64,000 nucleotides of DNA from NCBI GenBank assembly GCA_039033855.1, contig JBCCBV010000001.1:372001-436000 (forward strand), given 5' to 3'. Source of the DNA: JBCCBV01 sp039033855. Lineage in GTDB: Bacteria > Planctomycetota > Phycisphaerae > Phycisphaerales > Phycisphaeraceae. This document shows, piece by piece, positions 53,239 to 61,783 of the stretch (its first letter is position 1; the number at the start of each line of letters is the position of its first letter). Under the pieces are notes generated by a model. That model was not told the DNA's origin. It ran no database searches and was given only the letters and a program-made list of their open reading frames with translations. A program made the translations under genes and the position numbers.

Positions 53239-54263
53239 GACGCGCCCTCGGCCAACCAGCGCGCTGCGTCGAGCGCGTAGTAGGTGAAGATCACGTCCGC
53301 CCCGGCCCGGGCGATGCCGGTCAGCTGCTCCAACACCGCGGCGCGCTCGTCGAGCGCCCCCGCCGCCGCCGCGGCCTTGAGCATCGCGTACTCGCCGCTG
53401 ACGTGGTATGCAGCGACCGGCCGGTCGCTGATCTCGGCCACCCGATGGATCACGTCGAGGTAAGGCCCAGCGGGCTTCACCATCACCCAGTCGGCGCCAT
53501 CGTCCAGGTCGAGCTCGACCTCGCGCAGCGCCTCGCGCGCGTTCGCCGGGTCCATCTGGTACGTCCGTTTGTCGCCGGGGATCACCCGCCCGGCCTGGGC
53601 CGGCGACGCCACGGGCGCCGAGTCCAGCGCCGCCCGGAACGGCCCGTAGAACGCCGACGCGTACTTCACCGCATAAGACCCGATCGCCACCCCCGTAAAC
53701 CCCGCGTCGTCGAGCGCCTCGCGCAGCGCGGCCACCCGCCCGTCCATCATGTCGCTCGGCGCCACGACGTCGGCACCCGCCCGGGCCTGGCACACCGCCT
53801 GCTTGCACAACGCGGCCACCGTGGCGTCGTTGTCCACCTCGCCCGCGTCGGTCACCAGCCCGTCGTGCCCATCGGCGTTGTACGGGTCGAGCGCCACGTC
53901 GGTAATCACCACCAGCTCCGGCAGCTCGCGCTTGAGCCGGGCCACCGCCCGGGGGATCAGCCCGTTGTCGTTCCACGCTTCTTCGGCCCCACGCGACTTG
54001 AGGCCCGCATCGACCTTGGGAAACAGCGCCACGCCCGGCACGCCGAGCGCCAAGGCCTCGCCCGCCTTGGCCACCAGGCCGTCGAGCCCGTGCCGCACCT
54101 GCCCCGGCAGCGCGTCAATGGGTTCATCCTCCGCGCCATCGTGCACGAACACCGGCAGGACCAAACGATCGGCCGTCAACCGGGTTTCGCGCACCAGCCG
54201 GCGCAGCCCGGCCGTCCGCCGAAGCCTGCGCGGGCGCTGCAAGAGCTCAAGCGGTTCGGTCAT
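53235..54263 (-). CDS. hemB: Porphobilinogen synthase (delta-aminolevulinate dehydratase)
   Basis: A 342-residue TIM-barrel enzyme making porphobilinogen from two aminolevulinates. The two Schiff-base lysines are in AVKYASAFYGPFRAAL and WVMVKPAGPYLDVI. The region that holds three zinc-binding cysteines in zinc enzymes reads VALDPYNADGHDGLV, with no cysteines, so it should be the zinc-independent (Mg/K-stimulated) type. Other signatures: VVAPSDMMDGRVAALREALD and YQMDPANAREALREVELDL. yidD is translationally coupled behind it; hisI lies 72 nt upstream on the same strand. Confidence 0.96.
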   Translation of the reverse strand: MTEPLELLQRPRRLRRTAGLRRLVRETRLTADRLVLPVFVHDGAEDEPIDALPGQVRHGLDGLVAKAGEALALGVPGVALFPKVDAGLKSRGAEEAWNDNGLIPRAVARLKRELPELVVITDVALDPYNADGHDGLVTDAGEVDNDATVAALCKQAVCQARAGADVVAPSDMMDGRVAALREALDDAGFTGVAIGSYAVKYASAFYGPFRAALDSAPVASPAQAGRVIPGDKRTYQMDPANAREALREVELDLDDGADWVMVKPAGPYLDVIHRVAEISDRPVAAYHVSGEYAMLKAAAAAGALDERAAVLEQLTGIARAGADVIFTYYALDAARWLAEGAS

Positions 54264-54335
54264 AATCGAATACTCTCAATTTCCCGAGAAAACAATCCGC
54301 CGGCCTACGCCTTGCTCCGTGGCAAGCCGCTGCGA

Positions 54336-54884
54336 CTAGGCCCCGGGCTTCCCGTAGACCTTGTCCGGGTCGAATACGCGCTCGGCCACGACCCGCAGCC
54401 CGGCCGGCCCTTCGCTCGCTGTATTGGGAAGCGCGTCCCGATCGACCTCGCGGAAGAAGCAGCTGGCGTAGCCCACGTGGCACGCCGCCGGCTCGCCCCC
54501 CGCAGGCGGCCGGTCCACCGTCACACGGCACATCACCACGTCCTGGTCGCAATCGGTCCGCACCGAAACCACCCGCTGGGTCATCCCCGAGCTCTCGCCC
54601 TTGACCCACAGCTTGCCCCGGCTGCGCGACCAGTACGTCGCTTTGCCCGTGCGCAGGGTCTGCCCGAGCGAAAGCCGGTTCATGAAGGCGAACATCAGCA
54701 CCTCGCCCGACGCGTCGTCCACGGTGATGCACGGGATCAGGCCGTCGGCGTCGAACTTGGGAGCAAAGTCCGTCGCATGGTCGAGCGCCTTGGTGTCGGC
54801 CGGGCGCTCGGCGAACAGCCAGGGCTCCACGGCAGGCGTGTCGGAACCGGGCGCAGACGATGGGGTGGTGGAAGAAGCGGTCAT
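54336..54884 (-). CDS. hisI: Phosphoribosyl-AMP cyclohydrolase
   Basis: A 182-residue single-domain HisI (no fused HisE), opening the purine ring in histidine synthesis. Motifs: LIPCITVDDASGEVLMFAFM, TGKATYWSRSRGKLWVKGES, and the metal sites DCDQDVVMCRV and ACHVGYASCFFREV. The N-terminal about 35 residues are extra. No other his gene is adjacent. TATTCT lies 10 nt before the ATG. Confidence 0.93.
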   Translation of the reverse strand: MTASSTTPSSAPGSDTPAVEPWLFAERPADTKALDHATDFAPKFDADGLIPCITVDDASGEVLMFAFMNRLSLGQTLRTGKATYWSRSRGKLWVKGESSGMTQRVVSVRTDCDQDVVMCRVTVDRPPAGGEPAACHVGYASCFFREVDRDALPNTASEGPAGLRVVAERVFDPDKVYGKPGA

Positions 54885-54894
54885 CACAACCACC

Positions 54895-54900
54895 AGAATA
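54895..54900 (-). promoter_or_regulatory. -10 element close to hisI start
   Basis: TATTCT on the minus strand ends 10 nt before the hisI ATG at 54884. Confidence 0.35.
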
Positions 54901-54988
54901 GACGGCGCCACGCCCCGCCGCCTGTCCCCCGCCTGCCCCGCAACCGAGCCCGCCCCAACCGCCCCGCAACCTCCCCTGCCCCGAGGGG

Positions 54989-54994
54989 TATCTT
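54989..54994 (+). promoter_or_regulatory. -10 element close to start of membrane glycosyltransferase-like gene
   Basis: TATCTT ends 9 nt before the ATG at 55004. Confidence 0.35.
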
Positions 54995-55003
54995 CTCCAA
55001 CCG

Positions 55004-56524
55004 ATGACCGACCCCACCGCAACACCCCAGAGCCCCGCCGATCGGCTGCTGACCCGCTTGGCCTGGGCGATGCTGATCGCCGCGGTCGCCGGCTGCGGCC
55101 TGCTGGCCCTGGCCCGCATCGGCGCCCAGACCGCTTCACCCTTCGACCTCGACTACGCCGAGCCCTACCACGTCTGGAGCTTCATGCGCGTGGCCGGCCC
55201 CGAGCCCGTGGTCAGCGGAAATGAGCCCCCCTACACCACGCTGCCCTACCCGCCCGGCGGGTACCTGGTCTACGGCGCCGTCAGCACCGCCCTGGGCGAC
55301 GCCCACTGGCACACCCACCGCACCGCCGCCCGCCTCCTGACCGCCCTGTGCACCCTGGCGGCCACGCTCGGCGTCGTCGTGCTGGCCCGCACGCTCGGCG
55401 CGGGATGGCGCTCCAGCCTCCTGGGAGCATTGCTCTACCTGAGCGCCGACCGCGTGCACCAGTTCGCCGTGAACCCCAGGCCCGACGCCCTCGCCGCGGC
55501 GCTCACCCTGCTTTCGGTCTCGGCCATGCTGCGCGGCCGCGCCTGGCTGGCCGGCGCGCTCGCCGGCGGGATGCTCATCGTCAAATACGCCCTCATCGTC
55601 GGCCCGGGCCTCATGGGCCTGCGCTGCCTCTGGCGGAAAGACTGGGCCGGCGCCGCCAAGTACGCCGCCGGCGGGCTTATCGCGCTGGCCGTCGCCCTCG
55701 CCATCTCGCCCATCGTCCTGGGCAAAGGCTTCGCCGACGGGCTCGCGATCCAATCGCCCGTCGGGCTCAAGTGGGGCCAGTCGTTCAACCTCACCAGCAC
55801 GCTGATCTTCGAGGCCATCGGGCCGATCCTCGGCGGGTTCGCCGTGCTCGCCTGCCCCAAACTGCCCGAAAAAGTCCGGTGGATCACGCTCGCGTTCGTT
55901 GCCGCCGTCGCCTTCCACGCCCTGGCGCTCGCCAAACCGGGCGCCGCGTTCAACTACTTCCTCGAACCGGTTGGCTACGGCGCCGCGCTGTCCGCCTGGG
56001 GCCTGACCCAACTCGCGCGACACGGCACGCCGACCCACCAGCGTGCCGTGGCCCTGGCCGGGTGCGTAGCGCTTACGCCCGTCGCCGTTTCGCTCTTGTG
56101 GGAAGCCCAGCGTGCCGCCGAGGACCTGCGTCTTTCGCCCGAACAAGTCGCCGACGACCCCCGCAGCGAAACCGAGCTCATCGCCTTGCTGTCCCAGGTC
56201 GAAGGCCCGGTCATCACCCCCACCGCGTCGGTCGCCATGCAGGCCGGCCACGAGGTTTGGATCGCCCCGGACGACCTGGTCAAAACCGCCTTCCAGTTCG
56301 ACCTGTGGGACGACGATGCGCTGACGCGAATGATCGCGGACCGCGCGTTCGGCGCCGTGGCACGCACCTACGCCTTGTCGAACGAAGCGCGTGACCTGCT
56401 CGAAATCAATTACCCCATCACCGTCGAAGTCGCCGGCGAAACGATCTACCTGCGCGACCCGCCCCCGCCCGGCTGGGTTCCACCTCATGTCGATTCCCAA
56501 GACGACGCCCCCGCCACCCCTTAG
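55004..56524 (+). CDS. Multi-pass membrane protein, GT-C glycosyltransferase-like
   Basis: A 506-residue protein with about ten membrane segments and a short soluble C-terminus. The first outer loop contains SPFDLDYAEPYHVWSFMRVA and YTTLPYPPGGYLVYGAVSTA, with the acidic pair and aromatic/proline pattern of GT-C enzymes, and later ALLYLSADRVHQFAVNPRPD (the N-x-R-PD segment seen in mannosyltransferase-like proteins). It probably uses a polyprenyl-phosphate sugar. Its TAG stop forms the start of the TAGCAT hexamer of the next gene. Confidence 0.7.
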   Translation: MTDPTATPQSPADRLLTRLAWAMLIAAVAGCGLLALARIGAQTASPFDLDYAEPYHVWSFMRVAGPEPVVSGNEPPYTTLPYPPGGYLVYGAVSTALGDAHWHTHRTAARLLTALCTLAATLGVVVLARTLGAGWRSSLLGALLYLSADRVHQFAVNPRPDALAAALTLLSVSAMLRGRAWLAGALAGGMLIVKYALIVGPGLMGLRCLWRKDWAGAAKYAAGGLIALAVALAISPIVLGKGFADGLAIQSPVGLKWGQSFNLTSTLIFEAIGPILGGFAVLACPKLPEKVRWITLAFVAAVAFHALALAKPGAAFNYFLEPVGYGAALSAWGLTQLARHGTPTHQRAVALAGCVALTPVAVSLLWEAQRAAEDLRLSPEQVADDPRSETELIALLSQVEGPVITPTASVAMQAGHEVWIAPDDLVKTAFQFDLWDDDALTRMIADRAFGAVARTYALSNEARDLLEINYPITVEVAGETIYLRDPPPPGWVPPHVDSQDDAPATP

Positions 56525-56527
56525 CAT
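56522..56527 (+). promoter_or_regulatory. Leaderless-type -10 element of dciA-like gene (built on a stop codon)
   Basis: TAGCAT ends exactly 6 nt before the ATG at 56534; its TAG is the stop codon of the gene before it. Confidence 0.5.
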
Positions 56528-56533
56528 CCCGCC

Positions 56534-56923
56534 ATGGACCCCAGCGTCGGACACCACCGCCTCGAACGCCTGCGCGGCTGGCGCAACCGCGCCGAGCGCG
56601 CCTCCGACCTGGGCTTCCTGGGCCCGATGTTCCAGCGCGATGTCGCCCGGCCGTGGAAGAAGCTGGGCCCGCTCGCCGAAGCCTGGCAGGAACTCGTGCC
56701 CGCCGACCTCGCCGAGCGCTCCCGCCTCGAAGGCCTGAGCCGCGGCGTGCTCCACGTGGCCGTGCCCGACAGCTCGACGATGTACGCCCTGGACGTCGCC
56801 CTCCGCTCCGGCCTGCAGACCGAGCTCTCCAAACGCGTGCCCGGCGCCACCCTGCGCAAAGTCCGCATCGCCATCGACCCCGCCGTCGATCCAAATGCTC
56901 CCCCCTCGTCCGACCGGGGCTAG
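56534..56923 (+). CDS. DUF721 / DciA-like protein
   Basis: A 129-residue protein of the DUF721 (DciA) family: a helical first part, then the domain WQELVPADLAERSRLEGLSR, GVLHVAVPDSSTMYALDVAL, LQTELSKRVPGATLRKVRIA, ending in a strand (typical of the alpha-beta-beta-alpha KH-like fold). DciA loads the replicative helicase in bacteria without DnaC/DnaI; this role is assumed by family. No gyrB or recF is near. Its stop TAG is part of the next TAGCAT element. Confidence 0.8.
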   Translation: MDPSVGHHRLERLRGWRNRAERASDLGFLGPMFQRDVARPWKKLGPLAEAWQELVPADLAERSRLEGLSRGVLHVAVPDSSTMYALDVALRSGLQTELSKRVPGATLRKVRIAIDPAVDPNAPPSSDRG

Positions 56924-56926
56924 CAT
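56921..56926 (+). promoter_or_regulatory. Leaderless-type -10 element of pabB-like gene (built on a stop codon)
   Basis: TAGCAT ends exactly 6 nt before the ATG at 56933 and begins with the stop codon of the dciA-like gene. Followed by CCCGCG, nearly the same as CCCGCC at 56528. Confidence 0.5.
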
Positions 56927-56932
56927 CCCGCG

Positions 56933-58387
56933 ATGTGGATCGGCGGACACCCCTGGCAACCCGAAACCCGCGCTAAGCAAGGCCCGCCCGGCGAAACGCC
57001 GTCGCCCGACCCGCTCGACGTCGTCGCCGCCTGGCCTACCGACCGGCCGCTCGGCGTCCTGCTCTCGGGCCGACACCACCCCACCTGGTCGCGCTGGTCC
57101 GTCGTCGCTGAACCTTGTGAAACCCACCACGTCCCCGTCGCCGAAACGCCGGGCGATCCGTCCGACCCGCTGTCCGAACTCGACCGCATCGCTCAGAACG
57201 CCGGCGACGACCTGCTGCTCTGCGCCGTCAGCTATGACGCCGGCCGGTCCATCGAGTCCATCCCCTCCGCCCGTCCGCCCGACCGCGACTGGCCCGCCGT
57301 CTACGCCGGCCGATGCCGGGCCTGGGCCTGCCACGACCGGCCGACCGGCCGGTGGTCGTTATTCGGTTCTTCCCAAGAACGACAGATCCTCGCCCAGCGC
57401 CTCGCCGCGGCGCACCGCGCCCAAGCCGACGCTGAATCCGACACCCCCGCGACCCGCTTCCAAACCGGACCGCCCGTCGCCACCCCCGCCGACGCCGACC
57501 ACGAAGCCGCCGTGGCCCGCGCGATCGAGCGCATCGCCCAAGGCGACGTGTTCCAGGTCAACCTGGCCCGGCGGATCACCCGCGAGTTCCAAGGCGACCC
57601 CCGCGCGCTGTTCCACGCCGTCGCCCGCGCCGCCGAGCCCTGGTTCGGGGCCTGGCTCGAGCTCGACCCGCCGGGCGCCGCGACCCGCCGAGGCCTGGCG
57701 TCCGCCTCACCCGAGCTGTTCCTCGATTTGACCCGGCCGCCCGCCGTTGTGTCGCGCCCCATCAAGGGCACTCGACCGAACCCGGGCGACGCCGACCCGC
57801 GCGCCGCCGCCGAGCGCCTGCGCGACAGCCCCAAAGACCGCGCCGAACTCGCCATGATCGTCGACCTGGTGCGCAACGACCTCGGCCGGGTGGCGCAACC
57901 CGGGTCGGTGCGCGTGGACGAGGCCCGCCGGATCGAAGCCCACCCCACCGTCTGGCAGGCCGTGGCCACCGTCTCCGCCGACCTGCGGCCCGGCCTCAAC
58001 GCCGTCGACGCCCTCCGCGCCGCCTTGCCGCCCGGCTCGGTCATCGGCGCCCCGAAAGTCCAGGCCATGCAACTCATCGAATCGCTCGAGCCCGCCCGCC
58101 GGGGCCCCTACTGCGGCGTTGTCGGCTGGATGCACCAAGGCCGGTCCGCCTGGAGCGTCGCCATCCGCACCCTGGCCCTCGAAGTCGACCGCCACAACGC
58201 CGGCCGGATCGACCAATGGGTCGGCGGGGGCGTCGTCGCCGACTCCACCCCCCAAGGCGAACTCCTCGAAACCCGCGTCAAAGCCGCCGCCATCGACCGG
58301 GCCCTGCACAGCGCCGGCGCCCAAGCCGACCCTGCCCCCGCGCGCAAGCCGGCCGAGGCCCAACCGCAAACCGTGCCGCCCGCTTGA
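56933..58387 (+). CDS. pabB: Chorismate-binding enzyme, aminodeoxychorismate synthase component I type
   Basis: A 484-residue protein. The N-terminal part is a divergent TrpE/PabB N-domain (LLCAVSYDAGRSIESIPSAR). The C-terminal chorismate-binding domain is complete: IAQGDVFQVNLARRI, SASPELFLDL, PIKGTRPNPG (the PIKGT motif of PabB), DRAELAMIVDLVRNDLGRVA, LPPGSVIGAPKVQAMQLIES and GPYCGVVGWMHQGRSAWSVA, ending GGGVVADSTPQGE. It makes 4-amino-4-deoxychorismate for folate from chorismate and ammonia; the amidotransferase partner is not here. TrpE is the alternative, but PIKGT favours PabB. Confidence 0.88.
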   Translation: MWIGGHPWQPETRAKQGPPGETPSPDPLDVVAAWPTDRPLGVLLSGRHHPTWSRWSVVAEPCETHHVPVAETPGDPSDPLSELDRIAQNAGDDLLLCAVSYDAGRSIESIPSARPPDRDWPAVYAGRCRAWACHDRPTGRWSLFGSSQERQILAQRLAAAHRAQADAESDTPATRFQTGPPVATPADADHEAAVARAIERIAQGDVFQVNLARRITREFQGDPRALFHAVARAAEPWFGAWLELDPPGAATRRGLASASPELFLDLTRPPAVVSRPIKGTRPNPGDADPRAAAERLRDSPKDRAELAMIVDLVRNDLGRVAQPGSVRVDEARRIEAHPTVWQAVATVSADLRPGLNAVDALRAALPPGSVIGAPKVQAMQLIESLEPARRGPYCGVVGWMHQGRSAWSVAIRTLALEVDRHNAGRIDQWVGGGVVADSTPQGELLETRVKAAAIDRALHSAGAQADPAPARKPAEAQPQTVPPA

Positions 58388-58421
58388 CGCGCACGCCCCG
58401 CCCGGCAACGCTGTCCGGCCC

Positions 58422-58495
58422 GGGCGCGTAGCTCAATTGGATAGAGCAGCTGACTTCGGATCAGCAGGTTGCAAGTTCGAGTCTTGCCGCGCTCA
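58422..58495 (+). tRNA. tRNA-Arg(TCG)
   Basis: A 74-nt cloverleaf. Acceptor GGGCGCG/CGCGCTC, D arm GCTC...GAGC, anticodon stem GCTGA/TCAGC with loop CTTCGGA giving TCG, T stem GCAAG/CTTGC with TTCGAGT. CCA is not encoded. It begins 34 nt after the pabB stop and ends 18 nt before the assumed start of the BCCT gene. Confidence 0.95.
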
Positions 58496-58513
58496 TGCGA
58501 ACCGGAAACGGCC

Positions 58514-60313
58514 GTGCCGACCCCGACCGAAGACGACCCCCGACCGCATGGCACGCTTCCCCCGGCCCCCCCTCCAGCCGACCCCGCCCGCAACCCGTCC
58601 CCTGCCCATCTGGCTCGGGTCCGACTGCCGCGCGTCCGCCTTGCCCCGGGCTTCGCGGTCCACCCGGTGGTGTTCCCGGCCGCCGCCGGGCTGATTATTC
58701 TCGCGATTATTGGAATTTTCGCTTTCGACGCCGACGCCGTCCAGGCCAAGGCCGTCGCGCTGCGCACGGCCATGTTCGCGCGCTTCGCCTGGCTCTACGT
58801 CGGCGCGATGACCGCCGTGCTGCTCTTCGCCGGGTGGTTGGCCGTTTCGCCCTACGGCAAGATACGGCTCGGGCGCGACGACGAAACCCCCGAGTTCGGC
58901 GCCTTCGCCTGGCTGGCCATGCTCTTTTCCGCCGGCATGGGCACCGGCCTGATGGTCTGGGGCGTCGCCGAACCCGTGGCCCACTACCTGGCGCCGCCGC
59001 CCGGCTTCGGGATGCAAGACACGCCCGCGCGACTCGCCCTGGCCGCCACCGTCTACCACTGGACGCTCCACCCCTGGGCGCTCTACGGCGTCGTCGGCCT
59101 GGCCATGGCCTTCGCCAGCTTCCGCAAAGGACTGCCGCTGGGATTCCGCGCCATGCTCCACCCCCTGCTCGGCGACCGCGTCTGGGGACGCCTGGGCGAC
59201 GCCATCGACGTGCTCGCCATCCTCGCCACGCTTACCGGCGTGGCGGCCTCGCTTGGCATCGGTGCCCAGCAGGTCAACGCAGGCCTCGCCTACCTCTTCG
59301 GCATCCCCGTGAACGCCGGCGTCCAGGCCTTGCTCATCGCCATCATCACCGCCTGCGCCACCGTGTCCGTCGTGCTCGGACTGGGCAAGGGCATACGAAG
59401 GCTGAGCGAGGCCAACATCGTTCTCGCCGGTTTGCTCATGTTTGCCGTCATCCTCGCGGGCGGCGCACTCGCCTGGATCGGAAACACCCTGCAAACCACA
59501 GGCGATTACCTCGCCCTCCTGCCCGGCGCCTCGGTCCGCATCGGCGCCGCGGGCGGCGAACAAGCCGCTTGGACCTACGGCTGGACCGTCTTCAACTGGG
59601 CCTGGTGGATCGCCTGGTCGCCGTTCGTCGGCATGTTCCTGGCCCGCATCTCCCGCGGCCGCACCCTACGCCAATACCTCGCCGGCGTCGTGCTCGTGCC
59701 CACCGCCGTCACCCTCGCCTGGTTCGCCGCGTTCGGCGCAACCACCCTCGACCTCCACGAAGATCACCTCCAGCGCGTCGAGCAAGCCGGCCTCGAAACC
59801 GCAAGCGCCGACCTGCCCACCTTTCCCGTCACAATCGAAGACGACCAAGGCGAGCCCACCCGTAACGCCGATGGTTCTTACGCAACCCAGACCGTGCCCC
59901 TGACCGCCGTACAGTACCGCCAAGCGGCGCCCGTCAGCGCCAACGGCCGAGAAACGGTCAGCACGCTCAACACCACCGTCTACGCCATGTTCGAACAGGC
60001 GTTCCCGACCCGCGCATTGGCCCTGATCGCCGTGGGCTTGGCCACGGTCTGTGTCGCGCTATTCTTTGTGACCTCGTCCGACTCGGCGTCGCTGATCATC
60101 GACGTGATCGCCACCGGCGGCGACCCAGACCCGCCCGTCGCCACCCGCGTGTTCTGGGCTTGTTTAGAAGGCGTCGCCGCGGCCGCCCTGCTGTACGCCG
60201 GCGGGCTCCAGGCCGTGGGCGCCGCGTCGATCACCACCGCCCTGCCCTTCACCGTGCTGCTGATCCTGGCGTGCGTCGCGCTGGTCAAGTCGCTGCGGGA
60301 AGAAAGGCAATAG
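58514..60313 (+). CDS. BCCT-family (betaine/choline/carnitine) transporter
   Basis: A 599-residue transporter with about twelve membrane segments. Family signatures are AMLFSAGMGTGLMVWGVAEP and NWAWWIAWSPFVGMFLARIS, with the central aromatic/tryptophan-rich substrate site. It takes up compatible solutes such as glycine betaine. The loop after ATTLDLHEDHLQRVE (about 60-70 residues, with a charged, glycine-poor sequence ending in VSTLNTTVYAMFEQAFPTRA) is longer than in the usual BCCT. The start is placed at GTG 58514 because an upstream in-frame ATG lies inside the tRNA. Confidence 0.88.
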   Translation: MPTPTEDDPRPHGTLPPAPPPADPARNPSPAHLARVRLPRVRLAPGFAVHPVVFPAAAGLIILAIIGIFAFDADAVQAKAVALRTAMFARFAWLYVGAMTAVLLFAGWLAVSPYGKIRLGRDDETPEFGAFAWLAMLFSAGMGTGLMVWGVAEPVAHYLAPPPGFGMQDTPARLALAATVYHWTLHPWALYGVVGLAMAFASFRKGLPLGFRAMLHPLLGDRVWGRLGDAIDVLAILATLTGVAASLGIGAQQVNAGLAYLFGIPVNAGVQALLIAIITACATVSVVLGLGKGIRRLSEANIVLAGLLMFAVILAGGALAWIGNTLQTTGDYLALLPGASVRIGAAGGEQAAWTYGWTVFNWAWWIAWSPFVGMFLARISRGRTLRQYLAGVVLVPTAVTLAWFAAFGATTLDLHEDHLQRVEQAGLETASADLPTFPVTIEDDQGEPTRNADGSYATQTVPLTAVQYRQAAPVSANGRETVSTLNTTVYAMFEQAFPTRALALIAVGLATVCVALFFVTSSDSASLIIDVIATGGDPDPPVATRVFWACLEGVAAAALLYAGGLQAVGAASITTALPFTVLLILACVALVKSLREERQ

Positions 60314-60622
60314 ATAAGGCCACGAGTGCATGGGCCCCGCGCTATATGGACTTGTCGACGGGAAGTACATCTGCCGACAGAGCGAACGTTTCACCCGTGA
60401 CAACATGGCCCCTTGAGCCCCGGGCTCCGCCCGGGACGCGTTCAACGGCCACCGCCGCGAAAAAGCACAGTGGTAGACACACCCCCGGGCAGAGCCCGAT
60501 CTAACGCATCACCGAGAAGCGATCACAGTTGTTCAGACAGATGCCGTAGCCTGCATCGGCGTACACCGCGGCATGCCCCGCTCCCTCACGGGCGCGGCTC
60601 GTTCCAACGCAACCGCGATACA
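60314..60622. other. Convergent intergenic region with two GC-rich hairpins
   Basis: 309 bp between the BCCT gene and the ABC ATPase gene, which end toward each other. It contains two similar hairpins (CCCGGGC-TCC-GCCCGGG at 60419-60435; CGGGC-AGA-GCCCG at 60486-60498) which may block transcription from both sides, though neither has a clear T-tail. No gene is supported. Confidence 0.4.
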
Positions 60623-61783
60623 TCACACCCCGACCGACGCCATTTGCGGCGCTGCGGACGTCGGCTCGGGCTCGCCGGGCACGCGCAGACGGGCGCCGTA
60701 TTCGCCCGGCTCGAACAGGTGCACGCCGTCCGGCTTGACCCGCAGGCGCACGTCGACGCCCGGCTCAAGCCGTTGCGCGGTGCAGCGTGCTACGAACTTG
60801 ATCCCCTCGCCCGCGTGCCCGTGGATGTCCATCTGGCTGCCCAACGGCTCGACCACATCGACCGACATCTGCACGGTCATCGCGTCGTGTTCGCCCGCGG
60901 TCGAGTCGAGTTCCAGCGTTTCGGGGCGGAGGCCGATGGTCACGTCCTGACCGACCCGGGGCGCCGCGGCTTCGGCCACCGGGCCGTCGAGCACGAAGCG
61001 CAGGCCCTGGCCCTCGAACACCCGCCGACCGGCGTCGTCGATCAGGCGGCCCTCCAGGAAGTTCATCGGCGGCATGCCCACAAACGCCGCCACGAAGCGG
61101 TTGGCCGGGCGACCGTACACCTCCAACGGCCCCGCCGCCTGCTGGATCAACCCCTCAGACATCACCACCACGCGGTCGCCCAGCGTCATGGCCTCTTCCT
61201 GGTCGTGGGTCACGTACACGGTCGTGGTCTGCAGCCGCTGGTGCAGCGTCTTGAGCTCGGCCCGGGTCTCGACCCGCAGCTTGGCGTCGAGGTTCGACAA
61301 CGGCTCGTCGAACAAGAAGCACTCGGGGTCGCGCACGATCGCCCGGCCGACCGCCACGCGCTGCCGTTGACCGCCCGAAAGCGCCTTGGGCTTGCGCTCG
61401 AGCAGGTGCGTGATGCCCAGCGACGCCGCCGCGTCCTTCACCCGGCGGTCGATCTCCGACTTCTTGAACTTCCGCAGCTTCAGCCCAAAGCCCATGTTCT
61501 TGTACACCGTCATGTGCGGGTACAGGGCGTAGTTCTGGAAAACCATGGCGATGTCGCGGTCGCGCGGCGGCACGTCGTTCACGACCCGGTCGCCGATGCG
61601 GATCTCGCCCTCGCTGATCTCTTCGAGCCCGGCGATCATCCGCAGAGTCGTGCTCTTGCCGCAGCCCGACGGGCCCACCAGCACGACAAACTCGCCGTCG
61701 CCGATCTCGACGTTGATGCGGTCGACCGCGCGGACGTTGCCGTCGTACACCTTGGAGACCGATTCGAGCGTCACCGTGGCCAT
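60623..61783 (-). CDS. ABC transporter ATPase, carbohydrate-uptake type (UgpC/MsmK-like)
   Basis: A 386-residue ATPase. Walker A GPSGCGKSTTLRMI (about residue 37), Q-loop MVFQNYALYPHMTVYKNM, signature LSGGQRQRVAVGRAIVR, Walker B CFLFDEPLSNLDAKLR and H-loop YVTHDQEEAMTL. The C-terminal about 140 residues are the MOP/OB-fold regulatory domain (GLRPETLELDS, VDVVEPLGSQMDIHGHAG), as in MalK/UgpC/MsmK subunits that serve sugar or glycerol-phosphate importers. No permease or binding protein is next to it, so it may energise several distant importers. TATACT at about 61897 upstream could be its -10. Confidence 0.92.
   Translation of the reverse strand: MATVTLESVSKVYDGNVRAVDRINVEIGDGEFVVLVGPSGCGKSTTLRMIAGLEEISEGEIRIGDRVVNDVPPRDRDIAMVFQNYALYPHMTVYKNMGFGLKLRKFKKSEIDRRVKDAAASLGITHLLERKPKALSGGQRQRVAVGRAIVRDPECFLFDEPLSNLDAKLRVETRAELKTLHQRLQTTTVYVTHDQEEAMTLGDRVVVMSEGLIQQAAGPLEVYGRPANRFVAAFVGMPPMNFLEGRLIDDAGRRVFEGQGLRFVLDGPVAEAAAPRVGQDVTIGLRPETLELDSTAGEHDAMTVQMSVDVVEPLGSQMDIHGHAGEGIKFVARCTAQRLEPGVDVRLRVKPDGVHLFEPGEYGARLRVPGEPEPTSAAPQMASVGV

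Noticed and set aside
55136..57334. 732-codon minus-strand frame opposite the membrane glycosyltransferase-like and dciA-like genes
   Set aside because: Shadow of the plus-strand genes; no motif of any family and composition like the other antisense frames.
58469..58513. ATG start of the BCCT gene inside the tRNA-Arg
   Set aside because: The start at 58469 would use tRNA sequence as coding sequence; a GTG just after the tRNA is more plausible.
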